Assembly: GCA_029204225.1 (NCBI GenBank)
Contig: CM055093.1
Coordinates: 23,913,912-23,977,911, forward strand
Length of the DNA: 64,000 nucleotides
DNA from: Diphasiastrum complanatum
Taxonomy: Eukaryota; Streptophyta; Lycopodiopsida; Lycopodiales; Lycopodiaceae
Reading direction: 5' to 3'
Positions 24,970 through 37,631 of this stretch are shown here, one piece after another (the stretch's first letter is position 1; each line of letters begins with the position of its first letter). A program made the position numbers and the translations under genes. The notes under the pieces were generated by a model. It saw nothing but the letters and a program-made list of their open reading frames with translations. It was not told the origin of the DNA and searched no databases.

Positions 24970-25483
24970 TGTGCATGTTAGACCAAACAATCAACATTAT
25001 CATCTTCATTATGATTGAAATGTTGTTCTGCATCATGGTAATGTCGTATTTTGAGTTCTTCAAGATCATAGAATTGATCCATGGACTTGTGGTGATCTTC
25101 TGCTCCACAATGCACCTGTTGTTGCTCATCCACAAACTAGAATTGATCTTGACCTTTAGAATCACCATCATTGACCTCTAGTTCATCATGACTATCGAAT
25201 GGTTCAACTGCTTCATCTATAAAGCAATCTTCAATGACTGGTTCATGTTGTTCTTCGTTTTGCTTATCGTTGTTGAAATCTTCAGAGTAATGGTCAAGTT
25301 CAGAAGTGTCGTTGTAGTCCTGATGCTGATCATCATTAGCAAAATCGTCATCCTAGTCTTGATACTAATTTTCATCAACGATGTCGTCACCTTGATCCCA
25401 ATATTTCTCCACATCATTGTCATAATTGTTATCACACTATGACTGATTGTCATCCTCTTGTTCATAATCCCAATTCATTGAAA
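24970..25483 (-). pseudogene. acidic Asp/Asn/Glu-rich ORF remnant
   Basis: One minus-strand frame starting at MNWDYEQEDDN (about 25480) reads for about 170 codons as an Asp/Asn/Gln/Glu-rich protein, interrupted by about four stops. Such acidic stretches occur in plant transposon-encoded proteins, but no specific family is recognised. The codon-level composition over a long span suggests former coding rather than chance. Confidence 0.4.
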
Positions 25484-26725
25484 TCGATGTGGAATAATTG
25501 AATTTGTAAACGTGGATTGCAAACTTGAGACGAACTTTAAAATGGTATGGAAATCAGATTTAGCAAGGTGTAGTTAAGTAGTGACAATAGGTATGGATTC
25601 TCAATTAGAGCAAATATAGAGAACTTTTGAAGGGGTCAAAATTTGGTATGAATAAGAATTTACACTGTCAATCTTATTGAGCTGATGAAATTTGCATTTT
25701 ACGGCACTAAAATCCGAGCTCAAACAGATGAGATACGATAATTCAAAGAATTTAAATATAAAATATGAATATAAGAACTTAGAAAAAAGAAATAACGTAA
25801 AAACAAAAAATAAAATAAAATCGAAAAAATGATTATGAAGGTACAGTTAGTTGCATAGTGTCAAGTTCGATGTACATATCACTTTTGTTTTTTACTATAC
25901 TGAACATGAACCTATACACTGTCCTCCTACCTTTGGTATTCATGTGGTTCCTCCTCCAATGCCCAAACATAGATTGCCACCTTCAAAAACCTTAATCCAG
26001 CCTCAAAAATTTGTTATTAGTCAATATAGCCAATAATATCAACCATTTTTAAATTTAGGACCACATGAAGAGACTTAACCAATAATTGGGATATTCCTAA
26101 TACTCATTGTTAAGGCTTGGTCAACCAAGGTTGACCAAGGTTATTGAAGTTGGAATTGGAGTCTTTTGAAACTGGTTTAGGATTTGGAGTAGAGATTGTT
26201 CAAATTATGTGGATTTGGAATTGTAAAGAGCACCGCTCTCTTCAAGAAGAAACATTTAACTTGGATTTTGATCTAAGTAGAGGAAGCTTTGGCTAGCTCA
26301 CAAGAGAGGGGAAGAAATACTTGCTCTTTTGATAAGAGAAAAATGTATATGAAATTGATAAGAGAAAAATGTATATGAAATAGACAATGGTCGTCTTAGA
26401 AGATAAGGGGAAGGAGCCCCTTCACAGAAGACCAAGTAGTGAGTAGAGAATGTGTTAAATGTGAGGGATTCCATGTGTATCTTAGCCAAAGCAAGAGAGG
26501 AGTAAGTGTAGAACCTTGCTAAGCATAAAAAGCCAACGTCATGTATGATGAGGCTAGAGAAAACTGAGGACAAGTTCGAGAGCTTGAATTCAAATAGAAA
26601 AAAAGAGCCACTATCCATGAATAGGTATGCAATCGAAGTATTTCATAAAAATAATACAATCATCTCTAAACTAGAAAACAAAGACCAAAAATCTAACCTA
26701 TCAATTTTAGTGCTAGAGTATAGAT
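25484..26725. other. gene-free AT-rich stretch
   Basis: Holds a 26-bp exact tandem duplication (ATAAGAGAAAAATGTATATG repeated, about 26333-26384). No gene recognised. Confidence 0.5.
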
Positions 26726-26730
26726 GTTTA

Positions 26731-27788
26731 TGTTGGATTTACTCCTCCTACTCTCCTAAATCCCAATTTTAATCCGCCTCCATTCATGCTGCATATTTTT
26801 CTAACGTTGTCACGCAGTTTGCATTTTCTACACGCAAATTTGCACAGACGAAGAAAAGGTGAATGAATCGTGACACTGTGTTCTTACACATGTCATGGTG
26901 ACAGGCAAAAAGGGGACACTACCTTACTAAATGCCAAAGGTGCCCTAACAGATAAGGCACCCTGTAAATCTTATCCTAAGGCCATTCGTAAGAGTGACGC
27001 ACTTTTGCGTCATCACCAACGTTCACTTCAGTACTAGCTGACGTCGCGCCCTTTTTATGCTCACCCCATGCAGTTGCGCAAATTGGACAATGATTGTAGC
27101 CACCCACGATCTCCTACAGACAGCACATCCACTCTGTACTTTTGCATCTGCACACCTGTAATATTATATATATATATTGGATAACATCTGCGTAGTCGAT
27201 GATGATGATCAGATGATCAAGTGAGTGAATAAGAGACTAAGAGAAGAGGCTTTCATTCCTCATTACAGACAAAATAAGCTTGTAGGGCACGCGGTTTCGT
27301 CCGCTATTGTATTGTGCTCTGTCGCATTATTAACTTGTATACATGATATACTTAATCTGATACAGCTCTTTGTTCTGCATTCAGATCTGTGTTAATATTG
27401 CTATGCTTGTTCTTCATTTTGTCTGAGCTTTCTAGTTGCTCTTTCTGGTAATAGACGATCAACTTTTAGTCTTGTCTTTCGCGACTAATTATCAGTCGAG
27501 CACAGTCTAGCTCTTCGCGAATCATTTGCGACAAATAATTTGTCTTGCAATTCGTGACAAATTATTCATCTAGCGCTTCATCCATTAAATGTTTGGCTAC
27601 ACAATCTAGAATGATTGTGATTTCTATCACTAAAGTTCTCTTCATTCTGATAGGCGTAGTCATGCTTACGGAGAGAGTCAAATAATTCATTCTGCTGCGC
27701 ACGAACATTTTATGTTCGAGTTCGCTTCTCGTTCGAGTTTGTTTCTCGTTCGTGCTCATCATTTATTCTTCCTCCCTCTCTCCCAACA
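26731..27788 (+). repeat. 5' LTR of the copia derivative
   Basis: 1058 bp, TGTTGGATTT...CCCAACA. A TA-rich stretch (TATATATATATT) at about 27168 is a candidate TATA box. A TTCG-rich tract (CTCGTTCGAGTT type) lies near its 3' end. Confidence 0.88.
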
Positions 27789-27800
27789 TGGTATCAGAGC
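27789..27800 (+). other. primer binding site (initiator-Met tRNA)
   Basis: TGGTATCAGAGC directly after the LTR, the standard plant LTR-element primer site. Confidence 0.92.
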
Positions 27801-27945
27801 AATCTTTGTAGCTTGATTAGCTCCCATAGTACAAGACTCTACTAGCCGATAGAGTAATTGTTTTCTTGTTCTGTATTTTTCAATATCGGATTTTCATTCT
27901 TAAGTCACTGATAGTTTCCCCTATCACTTAGACTAATTCTTCCAC

Positions 27946-28065
27946 ATGGATTCCCAAGGGAAAGCCAGTCCTCTCATAGACAAGCTTGATGGAGCCAATT
28001 ACCATATGTGGAAATTTAAGATGAAGACTGTACTAATGGCGAAAGAATTGTATGACGTTGTTACA
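27946..28065 (+). pseudogene. copia gag N-terminal fragment
   Basis: ATG at 27946 begins MDSQGKASPLIDKLDG, followed by NYHMWKFKMKTVLMAKELYDV. This matches the start of copia gag proteins (LDGxNYxxWKxxM). It is cut off after about 40 codons where the truncated LTR begins. Confidence 0.85.
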
Positions 28066-28737
28066 AGTACTAGCTGATGTCGTGCCCTTTTACGCTCACC
28101 CCATGTAGTTGCGCTAACAAATTGGACAACGCTTGCAGCCACCCACGATCTCCTACAGACAGCACATCCACTCTATACTTTCGCATCTGCACACTTGTAA
28201 TATTATGTATATATATTGGATACCATATGCGTATTCGATGATGATGATAAGATGATCAAGTGAATGAAGAAGAGACTAAGAGAAGAGGTTTTTATTCCTC
28301 ATTACAGACAAAATAAGCTTCGTAGGGCACGCGGTTTTGTCCGCTATTGTATTGTGCTCTGCCGCATTATTAACTTGTATACATGATATACTTAATCTGA
28401 TACAGCTCTTTGTTTTGCATTCAGATCTGTGTTAATATTGCTATGTTTGTTCTTCATTTTGTTTGATCTTTCTAGTTGCTCTTTATGGTAATAGACGATC
28501 AACTTTTAGTCTTGTCTTTCGTGACTAATTATCAGTCGAGCACAGTCTAGCTCTTCACGAATCATTCACGACAGATAATTTGTCTTGCAATTCGCGACTT
28601 ACGGAGAGAGTCAAATAATTCACTCTGTTACGCACGAACATTTTATGTTCGAGTTCGCTTCTCGTTCGTTTCTTGTTCGAGTTCGTTTCTCGTTCGTGTT
28701 CGTCATTTATTCTTCCTCCCTCTCTCCCAATAGTTTA

Positions 28738-29160
28738 AACAAAAGGGTCCAATGGAGTGAGCAATTTAAAGAGAAGCCAATTTTTTTCCAAACTTTAGAG
28801 ACGAACAAATCCTTGTCCTTCATAAAAAAAAAAACCAACATACTTGAAACAAAGAACAAGATTATTTGAGAGAGAGCGTTAGTTGAAGCAACTAAGTTCC
28901 AACAACGCAATCATTGGGCTTATTCTAGGAAGGTCTTACAAGATCAAGAACATAGTGCCTCCTAGTGATCTTTTATTCCCCTCACATTGTAGGTGAGAAA
29001 ATTCATGAGTTAAATATTGAAACCAACAATAGAAATTGCAAAAATGTTATAAGCTTTGCTCCTATTTAGATGAAATGATGACCTCTTTAAGAGTGTGAGA
29101 GCCTATTGTTTTGGTCCTTATGAGGGAAACTATGTAATTTAGGATATTTCTTTATTCTTA
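28738..29160. other. gene-free stretch
   Basis: Host sequence continuing from the copia insertion site. No gene recognised. Confidence 0.4.
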
Positions 29161-29164
29161 TATT

Positions 29165-29275
29165 CCACGACGACCTCATAATCATAGGTAATGATGATGA
29201 TTTGATTAGTGCAATCAAGAAAGATCTATCCTCCAGCTTTGATATGACTGATCTGTGTACTTTTCACACGTGTGA
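29165..29275 (+). pseudogene. copia reverse transcriptase fragment
   Basis: The plus strand reads HDDLIIIGNDDDLISAIKK, then SSFDMTDL, matching the catalytic YVDD region and following helix of copia RT. Y is changed to H and the fragment is isolated. Confidence 0.7.
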
Positions 29276-29689
29276 GGACATCTCAAACAATGTGAATGAT
29301 CTTCTGAGATGTTGTGCTTGCACACGGATCTATCTTGCATAAGATACAAACAATCTAGCTCAAAATCTAAGTCAAGAGCACTCTACACATGCATCTATCA
29401 CTAACCATTCATCACACATAAGGAAAGGCAACTTTGGATGAAAAAAACTAAGTATAAAATTGGCTTGCTCTCGGGTAGAGAGAAAAATGCTACATTGAGC
29501 TTTCGAGCAGAGAGAGAATGTCAAAAATTTTCTAAGTGTTGGAGCATGCTACATCAAGATCTCTCTTCCCTGTGAACTCAATCTCACTCACACTCATAGT
29601 GGCTCGAGATCCATGAGAGTGGAAATGGTGCAAAATGATTGGACCTTTGAAACATCACCTCTTACTATGATTGGACCAGACCTTTTCCA

Positions 29690-30110
29690 TTACAAAGTGG
29701 TTTGTAATCTCAATATGTTTGCTTCTTGCATGGAAGATAGGATTGTTAGAGCTTGAGCCGAGATGTTGTCACACTTGATGATAGGTAGATCTCCATTCTT
29801 GATGCACTTGAGCTCCATAAGTAATCTTTTGATCCATAAAACCTCTTTAGTAGTGGTTGTAAGGGCCTTGTACTCGGCTTCACATGAAGATAAAGATATA
29901 GTATCTTGTTTCTTGGATAACCAAGACACAAGATTGCCTCCAATAAAGATAGTAAAAGCACTAGTGGACTTCCTATCCACCTTGTCACTTGCAAAGTCCG
30001 AATCCGAGGAGGCAACCATTGATAGATCTTCACTTTTCTAGAATAATCTGTAATCAACTGTGGAAGATACATATCTCAAGATCCTATTGGACGATTTCCA
30101 ATGACAAATC
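29690..30110 (-). pseudogene. copia RNase H fragment
   Basis: The minus strand gives LRYVSST, SDSDFASDKVDRKSTS, LVSWLSKKQDTISLSSCEAEY and KCDNISAQAL, the copia RNase H region in order. The CEAEY block holds the catalytic Glu. It is opposite in orientation to the nearby RT fragment, so the two pieces are from different or rearranged copies. Truncated at both ends. Confidence 0.88.
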
Positions 30111-30348
30111 TTGATTAACTCAAAGTGGCTTTCTAGGAAGTCAGCCTTTTTTTGCACATTGCAACATACATGCACTATACAATGCAATAACATATTTGAT
30201 GAGCTATACTGTATTTATTACACAATATTTATATGTAGCATATTACCTTGCAAATCACAAGAATTATCATGATATGACACAACCTTATTCAATTTTTCTA
30301 CTCTTGCAAAGCCAATGTTAGTTCTACCCCTTTAGTGCAAATGTTAAT

Positions 30349-30818
30349 CTATCGAAGTGTGCATCTAATGGTAGTTGTGTCGGAAATCGGTGGTATTGGC
30401 ATCAGAAGACTGAGCGAGCGTGGTGCATGGATCAAAAGCGCCACAATTAGCAATGGAACGTTAAAAATAAAGAAATAAAGAATGCGCAATGGAACAACAA
30501 CTGAGTGGAGACAAAATGTACTCTGATTAATATCCACTAGGAGAATTACATGAAGTGAAAACTTCAGTTGGCTACAGAATGAGAACACAGATCGTTGTGT
30601 GTGATAACACATGCAACGGAACTATCTTATGAATTGATAGAAACAATTATCAGGTGTTTTTGGATATCAGTAGATCAGAAGAAGTTTTCTGATGAAGATA
30701 CTTATCTTGATATACTACTCAAAATATCTAATACTGATATTTCTACATCGCCTCAGAACTATAGCTGCATGTACATTAAAAAATGGATTTGAGGCTGAGC
30801 ATCGAATTCCAACACTTT
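30349..30818 (-). repeat. probable copia 3' LTR
   Basis: On the minus strand a TGTTGGAATTCG-type start lies near 30818 downstream of copia pol remnants. A 45-bp segment (about 30646-30690) recurs at 33575-33619 on the other side of those remnants, as expected for LTR pieces. The outer end is not defined. Confidence 0.4.
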
Positions 30819-31243
30819 AATGTGGATCCTGAAAAGCTTTGATCTTTAGATTTAACATATTGTTGAATATGAGTTGGTGCTCTTTTGCCAGAGCTGTTGC
30901 GAAGTAATCTGCTGCCATCGTATTTGTTCTGTTGGATCAATTTTTGTACTCCAATATAGTAGTTGGCTGTAACTTTATCAGGCCTTTTTTACTCTAGTGC
31001 TAACTTGCATTTTAAATCCTTCATCAGATTTAGATTGATGTTGAATAGTAGAGTATAGTTGATGAAGAAATTTGATACAGACTAGAATAAAAATTTGAGT
31101 ATGTCGAGTTTGGATAGAAACCATTCTTGTTTAGAAATGCATCTTTGTTGTCTTTTGCTGCTTCGCACTGGTTAGCATCAATAATTGACTTTGCCTCAGA
31201 ATCTGTATTTGATTACTGCACGAAGTAGCAGGCTGGATCATTC

Positions 31244-32735
31244 CTAAAGAGGGATGGAGGCTGTCTGGATTTGATCTTTGAAATTCGATCCTCTGATGTG
31301 ATTCAGTCCATTGAGATTCTGACTCTTTTTTGAATCAATATTGATTTTTGACTGTTTGACTCTTGAATTGGAATTCCGTTGTTCGATATTTAGGTCGGAA
31401 TTTGCTGCAGCTTTTGCTTTGTGGTCAAAAAATTGGTCTTCCAAAAAACTAACATTTCTGCTCGTGAATGCTTTCCGAGTGTCCAGGTTGCAGAGCTTGT
31501 ATGCCTTCTGATCTGGAGAGTATCCAATAAAGATTGATCTGCTATTGTTCGACACTTGAATCGGATTTTGACTGGTCGACTCTGATATCGGATTTTGACT
31601 GTTTGATCCTTGGGTTAGATTTTTTTGTTGATCAGCAGATATCTAAATGAAAGCTTTGCATCCAAACACTCTCATATTTGTGAGTGATGGCTTCGATCCT
31701 TTCCACACCTGATAAGATGTCTTGCCATTCAGGGTAATGGGTCGGTTTTGTAGATAGGTTGTTGTAGTAACAGCTTCTACCCAGAATTTCTTTGGAAGAG
31801 AGGCATGGGCCAGCATGCTCTTGGCACTTGCAATGAGTGTCTAATTCTTCCTTTGAGCTACACCATTGGACTGAGGTGAGTAGCTGGTTGTATGTTGTAG
31901 TTGTATTACGTTGGCCTTGCAATAGACTTTGAACTCGGTGGAGATAAATACTCCTCCTCCATCAGAGCGCAGAGCTTTGATTCTTCTCTGGATCAAATTT
32001 TCTACTGATGCTTTGAACTGCTTGAAGAATTTGAAGGTATCGGATTTTTCTTTCAAGAAATAAGTTGTAGTCCTTCGAGAGAAGTCATCAATAAAAGTCA
32101 ATAAGTAGACAACTCCCCCTGTGGAAATAGTATACATAGGGCCACAAATGTCCACGTGTACAAGATCTAGCAAATTTCTAGAGGTGTGGACTGTATCGGA
32201 AATTGTAGGACTTCTAGCATGCTTGTTGATTATACAACTTTTGCATGGAGTATCGGATTTGCTAGTTAAAGGCAGATCTTGTACTAAATTATATTTGGAG
32301 AACACTATTACAATTGTGATGGCCTAATTTGAAATGCAAAGGCATATCAGTTGATTCAGAAGTGGAAGTGTAGAGAGCTTGACAATTAGAAGAATTGTAG
32401 TGGCTAAATTTATAAAGATTGCCACTTCTTCTCTCAAAAGCTAGAACTTTTTGAGATTTGTAAAAAATGGTGCAAATTTTTGGTCAGATTTAGAACATGG
32501 AGAACGTTGGTCAACAACTTGACTTCACCACTCTGAAATTTGACCTTGATTGTTCCTTCACCTTCAATAGTATGTTTTGAGTTGTCATCGAGTTGTACAA
32601 TGTGAGAGTGGGTGTATGATTGATAGTCTTTGATAGAAACTGATAAGTTGCTCTGCAGCTCGTGTAGGACCTGGAGAGAAGACTCGTGCTATTGTTGGTA
32701 GATAGAAGACAAGCAAACAAGCAAATATACAACAC
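31244..32735 (-). pseudogene. copia integrase region, broken
   Basis: Minus strand. A segment ending SKYNLVQDLP precedes the zinc-binding part (CKSCIINKHARSP). The integrase core then shows VHVDICGPM (first D), FIDDFSRR, and RSDGGGVF (second D). The third catalytic position reads NGVAQRKN where active copia integrases have ER, so the catalytic Glu is Gln. A frameshift follows, then the post-integrase FIGYSPDQKAYKLCNL block (31244-31555). Reverse transcriptase, expected next, is absent. A non-functional remnant. Confidence 0.88.
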
Positions 32736-32740
32736 GGAAG

Positions 32741-35700
32741 CGAGAAAACAAAAAGAAGAAGAAGCTAGGTAAAAAAATACTTAAAAAGTGGCAACGACGC
32801 CAATGGTGGAAGTATTTCTAGATCTTATGGTGGCTAGATCTACTTACAAATGTAGTATAGGGATGTAGAGGATCGTCCACTTTCTAAGTTTCTACAACAA
32901 GCTTCAACGGAAATATGAAAATAATCAACAAAGATGAGAGCACTAAGGCTTACCCAACTAGTGCCCGAAACGGAAATAAAGCTAACTAGAAACAACAATA
33001 AAAATCCTTGCTAAGGTAAACCCAACTAGCAAGGTTGCTAAACCTTTATTTCTCACTTAAATCTTTGTCCTAGAATTCGTCGGCTTCACTAAGGCTACAT
33101 CTCATCAAGATCAGTCCTTCAGCAGCCCCGCGAATTCTATCTCCGAGATTTTGATTGTTTTTAGTCAGAAAGTCACATTTTTTTCCCATATTCCATATTT
33201 GCCAGTAAAACCTCTCTGTTAGAATTTGCCATCCAGCCTAGGAAATCGTTCTCAGTGAGTACAAATTTCCTGTCCTACCCGCAAATTCTAAAAGTACAAT
33301 TTTTTTCCAGAAAATCTAAAAAAATCACTATTCTGCCATTCATAACTCCTTGTCAAAATTTGCGAGTGTTACAGTTTGATTTATCTGCCTCTCCACGAAT
33401 TCTCAGCCTGTCCGCGAATTCTATCGTGGCCAGAAAGACCAGCTTTTTTGTCCTACACTATCCATTCTGCAAGCAAACTGCCTTTTTGCCAAGTACAGTA
33501 CTGACCTAATCATCTGTATTCTGCATCATGTCTCGTGATTGTGCTGAATCTTCTAATCCGGCTCCTCCACGACTATTATCAGATGTTTTTGGATATCAGT
33601 AGATCAAAAGAAGTTTTTTGAAAAAAATCATTATACAAATGAATATTGTCGACAAAGTTGAATTATATCCTTGGAAAGAGCCAACAATCGTTATAGAAGC
33701 ACATATCTCATCAAACAACAAGAAAGTGATACATATAGATGAAAACAATGAAACAAAATCTAAACTCATAAATCAATTTCACTATTTGCCCAAATGTTGA
33801 TTGTTAACAAGTTAAAATAACTCCATGAAGAGTCACAAGTATCAAACAACATCATCATTCATCACTTGAGAAAGTACATAAGAACAAAAGAATATCATCA
33901 AATATCAAACCAATCAAAAAACACAATAATGTATGCAATCCCTCAAATGAGAGATCTCTTATTTGTGAAAATGTGATCCTTAGTGATACCAAGCATTCTT
34001 CTAAGTCATTGAGTTCGTGTGCTCTGTTCAATGGCTTGTTAGTGGAATAGTTCATTGGTGATGCATATTCAGATAACATGTCTTTTGGTACATAAGATTT
34101 GCATATTTTATGTACATGAATGTCAATTATTTGTTTTTTGTCAAATAATTTTATTTTTTCTAAGTAAATGATGAGTGAAAGTACAAACTTGAAAATTGAA
34201 AAATAATTTAACACAACAAACACATCTTGTTTTAGGAGAATCGTTGATTGCCAAAAGTATTATCAATGTCGCTGTAAATCTAGATCAAGTACAAAATGTG
34301 TTACCAAGATTTATGGACAAAAGTGCATATGTAGCTGTTGCATCACGACGCAAAATGCAATAAAAGTTTGCACATATGACTGGAATCATAAGATCAATCA
34401 AATTGATGCAAGCTTTACAGCATTTATGTGACACGCCATAATACAAATAATCAAATATCAAAATCAATAATAATCGGATAACACATTTTCATGAATACAT
34501 ACAAGATGACACAAAAGAACATCAAACTCTACAAACGTACACTTCCAAAGATGATGCAAACGAACTCAATGATGAAGATTTGGAAACATACTCATCCACA
34601 ATTTCACAAGTGCTCAACAAGTTGTACATTATGAAAAGTATTACAAAGCTATCGCTCCATGCGAGGGTAATCCAAAAGGATTATATCAAGATATTTGTAG
34701 CGAAGAACTAAACTTTCCAACATTGTTTTGTGGCCACAAAAGAAAAATGGTGATGAACAATAAGCTCCCATACCAAAAACTTGCCAAATGAAATATCTCA
34801 TATTATGAATACAAATATTTCCAACATATACCCAACATCTTCTACAAAGCAATCAAATATTGATGCATCAAGTATTATCATCGATATGGATACGCTTGCG
34901 AAAAGGTGCAATGAAACACCAGTTTAAATAGGCAATAATTAAGTAGTTGTTTTGTGATCACTTGCCAGTTTTTTGACGGCCACTTTCTCTCTCTTAGTTC
35001 TAGACAGTGACCGAATCTTTCTCGAGCCCCTTAATTACTACTTATGTACAATTCCCTTGTATTTTCACTTTACTGCATATACAATGTTTCTTGGGAGCAA
35101 CTTGTTCTCATCTTGTCTTCGAAACTTTTGGTGATGTGCTAATGTGATTGAATGTAGGCAATGATGGTTAAAACGGAATTCCTACATTTTGATTCATCTG
35201 TTCGAAATTAGGGTTTTGACTTATCTTGACCATAAGTATCGCTAATTATGGTTTTGACTTATATTGAACATTGAGTTACCTTGACCATAAGTGAAGTATT
35301 GCTAAATATGGTTTTGACTTATATCGTTGACTTATTTTGACCACAAGTGAAATATTGCTAATTATGGTTTTGGCCAAGTGTCAATTGCATGCCCTCACAA
35401 TTTTGAAACTTTCGGCTGATTGCTTGAATGCAATACAAAGCTTTGCACTGTATCTATAAGTAGGAATTTTGGTCAGAATTTGAGCTTGGTTAGACTGAAA
35501 TGCAGAGTTTTCCAATAAAGGTAATTCTCGAGAAAAGACTTTTTGGTTGGTGTGCATTCAATACCCAAAAATTTTACAAACCAATTGCTGTAGCATTTTT
35601 CTGGCTACGAGGTGACCTCAGTGGAGTGGAAAGTTGTCAGTCAGAGTACTCAAAAGCTTCTTGTTTGTTTAGAATGATGAAAAAACCTAGAGCTGGGATT

Positions 35701-35772
35701 TTGGTGGGAAAAATCATCAAGAGCTCTTTATTGGTTGTCTTCTAAAGTTGTAAATCATTGTGGGAGGGCATC
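32741..35772. other. gene-poor AT-rich stretch
   Basis: Short open frames only. It includes the second copy of the 45-bp copia-associated repeat (33575-33619) and a roughly 60-bp tandem repeat (about 35210-35375, three copies of a GTTTTGACTTAT...TTGACCATAAGT unit). Confidence 0.45.
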
Positions 35773-36663
35773 TTTTGGAATTTTGATTCCACTTCAACCA
35801 TTTAGTCCAGTTGCCACTATAGTAGCTAACAACTATTTCTTTCAAGTATCCACGACAAAGTCCTAGACCTGGTTGTGTACTCGAAAACTTGCCATAGTTG
35901 AAGAACCACCAAATTTACACCTCAGTTCGAGACAAGGTTTGGGACACCTTTGACAAATCATTTTTCAATCGATAGATAGTCGACAGTCCTTCAATAGTCA
36001 ACAATCTCGCAACTCGATATGTCAACAGTCAAACCATCGACTCGACGTTCGAACCTAATAGCATACCAACGTCTCAAACTATCGTTACTGCTATCAGGAC
36101 TTCACGCCCACTTAACATCACGATCAACCCAAGGCTAACATATGATAGAGTACCTACATTCGTGTACATATATAGAGTTAGATGCACATAATTTACAAGA
36201 AGAAATTAGATGAGATAGCAAGTAATGTTATTTTTATCAAATTTTCAGATACACATGTACCTAAGTTATTCTTCTAGGCCTGTACACTGATAAGTCGGTT
36301 TCTTATTACAACAATCTTATGTACATTTGCACATCTTGATTATTCTATGTGTTCTTCAAATCAGTGTATAATGTGTGAATGTTTGATTGTTGTTTCTACT
36401 TTCGTATTTGTGAATAAAATGCTCATTAATCTCTTTCTGTGTTGTATCGAATAAGTCGAAGAGCTAAATCATACTTGTCCTTGATGCCTTCGAATTGTAC
36501 ATCTATGGTTGTCTTCGACACCTATCAACTAGATTTGTTGTGACAGATGATCCTACACGGTGCTCTTTATTCACTAAGTCTTCTCCAATGCTAACCGACA
36601 GCTCAACTGTGTCTTTGGACACTTCGAATTGTCGACCCATCTCGCACCTCCATTTATCCAACA
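35773..36663 (+). repeat. 5' LTR of outer copia
   Basis: About 891 bp aligned with 44257-45157 (shared CCAGTTGCCACT, ATTTCTTTCAAGTATCCACGA, ACGGTGCTCTTTATTCACTA). The start is degenerate (TTTTGGAA for TGTTAGAA). It ends ATCCAACA. Confidence 0.8.
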
Positions 36664-36664
36664 G

Positions 36665-36677
36665 TGGTATCAGAGCT
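36665..36677 (+). other. primer binding site of outer copia
   Basis: TGGTATCAGAGCT one base after the LTR. Confidence 0.88.
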
Positions 36678-37081
36678 TGTGTTGATTGTCATAACTTTTT
36701 CAGTTATTTATCTTAACATACACATGGAGCAATTGTCCTCAGGAATTCGACTGTTGTAAATGGATTCTCGATCCTACCACAACAAGATGCAGATCTCATA
36801 TGGAAATCCAAATATGGTAGAGCTCTTGCATTAATATCCATGAATCTCAAGGATTCACAAATATCTCATATCAATAGCAGCGAAACATCTAAGCAATCTT
36901 GGGATAAATCTCATAAGTCTGTATGAGACCCAAGATGTTACCACTCATCTAGCTATGCTCAAGTTCCATCGGATCTAAGGAATAAATTCGACCAAACCAG
37001 TACCAAGGCTATATTCCTTGGATATCCATCAGATCATAAGGCCTCCAAGGTCTTCGATCTCTAATCTTATAAAGTCCTCAA

Positions 37082-37550
37082 TCCAAGGATCCTATTCTAA
37101 GCATGCCAATCACAAGCAACACAAGGGAACTTGATGGTGGAAAAACCAATCCAACCAAACCTAGATCGAACGGATCTAGCCCCCAAGCTATGGATCAATC
37201 AGAGACATGGAAAGAGGAGTCACACCAGCAGCATGTAGCTACCAATCACAAATCAAGCATACACTAGTGAGAGCCCAGCATGTATACTTATACCCTTCAA
37301 GGCTCATGCACCACTAGTAGTGCATTGTGACACCTCACTGGACACGTCAATCTGGGCCACGTCATCTAGTTTCCCAATGACTCACTGAAAGACCCATACC
37401 AAGTCCACCACCATGTGTTTAGGCCTACAACCATTAATTATGACCTTGTACACATAAGGACCCAAATTCCCTTATAGTCACAATTAACTTAGGGGTTGTT
37501 GGTCTACCGGTCCCTAGTGTGGACACGCTACCCGAGACCAGTCATGGGCA
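37082..37550 (-). repeat. 3' LTR of nested gypsy
   Basis: About 469 bp, similar to 43250-43723 with scattered differences and a small deletion near 37345. Confidence 0.8.
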
Positions 37551-37631
37551 TGACATTATCCCCCCCTTACTCAAGTTCTGTCCTCAGAACTTAAAACTGG
37601 AAAAGTTCCTCCTTAAGCTTCCTTCCTGTTC

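Larger units (their letters stand above)
26731..28732 (+). mobile_element. Ty1/copia deletion derivative
   Basis: Complete 5' LTR (26731-27788), primer site (27789-27800), about 120 nt of gag, then a truncated 3' LTR (28066-28732). The 5-bp duplication GTTTA lies at 26726-26730 and 28733-28737. All of pol is missing. The 3' LTR starts abruptly inside the LTR (at AGTACTAGCTGA) and also lacks about 70 bp present in the 5' LTR near its end. An internal deletion by illegitimate recombination fits. The same LTR family recurs as a solo copy at 58569-59775. Confidence 0.88.

Noticed and set aside
36040-36060. GTTCGAACC resembling a tRNA T-arm (also near 44543)
   Set aside because: Part of the copia LTR, with no cloverleaf around it.
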